Positions 63,520 through 64,000 of a DNA stretch of 64,000 nt are shown here, in pieces. Source of the DNA: Musa acuminata AAA Group (taxonomy: Eukaryota > Streptophyta > Magnoliopsida > Zingiberales > Musaceae); the NCBI RefSeq assembly GCF_036884655.1, contig NC_088342.1:11278001-11342000 (forward strand). The letters are read 5' to 3'. The position numbers were made by a program, and so were the translations under genes. Every line of letters begins with the position of its first letter. Positions within the stretch are counted from its first letter, which is position 1. The notes below the pieces were generated by a model. The model made no database searches. It saw only the letters and a list, made by a program, of their open reading frames with translations, and was not told the DNA's origin.

Positions 63520-63965
63520 GATACAAAGGGAGAGAAGTAATACCATCATACCATGATATCACCGTGATAAAAGAGGGAAAATAGTAACTCATATTTTTTA
63601 TTAACAAAGGGGGAGAAACATATTTTTGTTGTCGACTAAGGGGGAGAACTTGTGAATCATGCATGAATAAGAAGAATCATAATATATTATAATTTTTTTA
63701 TTATACAAATGGTTAACTTATAGGTATATTTTGATTGATATTACACTTTGATAATTGTTAAAATTTGAAACTTGAAATGATTATGATTTTTGAAACTTGA
63801 TTCAACATTGATTTTTAGGCTTGAATGATTGAATCATAATATCAATAAGATCAAATTTCTTTTAACTTAAATTTAATATATGTATTTAAAATAATATATG
63901 ATCATTTGAATTCAAGTTTATTATAATATTTCAAAATGATATATAAACAAGGGGAGCTTGGTTAA
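63520..63965 (+). other. Multiple polypurine tracts
   Basis: AAAGGGAGAGAAG (about 63527), AAAGAGGGAAAA (about 63569), AAAGGGGGAGAAAC (about 63606), TAAGGGGGAGAAC (about 63638), and CAAGGGGAGC (about 63950). Repeated polypurine tracts upstream of the 3' LTR are a known trait of Sireviruses. Confidence 0.6.
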
Positions 63966-64000
63966 AACTCCATCATCAATTAGTTATTATCATAAAAAAT

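Overview
The window is nuclear DNA of a flowering plant. Genes are split by GT-AG introns, exons are GC-rich in an AT-rich background, and most of the sequence is nested, decayed LTR retrotransposons. The GC-rich exons and the abundance of long-LTR copia (Sirevirus/Maximus-type) elements suggest a monocot, possibly a banana-like member of Zingiberales. That taxonomic placement is an inference and not proven.

Only three host genes can be supported, all on the + strand. (1) A Rab18/RABC-type small GTPase lies at 2283-16351 (6 exons, 209 aa) and is stretched by a 12.4 kb second intron. (2) A thaumatin-like (PR-5 family) protein lies at 21012-21813 (2 exons, 243 aa). (3) A plant pectate lyase (polysaccharide lyase family 1) lies at 41380-44465 (7 exons, 446 aa). 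They have no obvious functional link: membrane traffic, a secreted defence-type protein, and a secreted pectin-degrading enzyme.

Repeat layout. 530-1540: L1-type LINE endonuclease remnant (-). 3175-14890: copia element inside RABC intron 2, split by a Ty3/gypsy element (5168-13751, perfect 5-bp target duplication), which holds two facing Sirevirus fragments (8814-13574). 18640-19500 and 22371-22845: hAT transposase remnants (-). 22860-33915: Sirevirus copia (-), split by a second Sirevirus (26336-32062, -). 33919-37864: Ty3/gypsy (-), related to the one in the RABC intron. 46850 to the window end: Sirevirus (+), interrupted by a 1,538-bp solo LTR (47521-49058) and by another Sirevirus (50739-61785, -). 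The 5' LTR of that last element is itself split by a 4.6 kb LTR element without recognisable coding domains (56359-60923).

The most informative observations are the insertion sites that can be read directly from host-element reading frames. Others are two pol-less Sirevirus copies, short palindromic GGTACC-centred repeats shared by all the Sirevirus LTRs, repeat arrays in their 3' regions, and a possibly undescribed non-autonomous LTR family with 446-bp LTRs ending in 10-bp inverted repeats. In the RABC gene, the usual catalytic Gln of the DTAGQE motif reads as Asn. All domain calls come from reading translations by eye; no database search was run.
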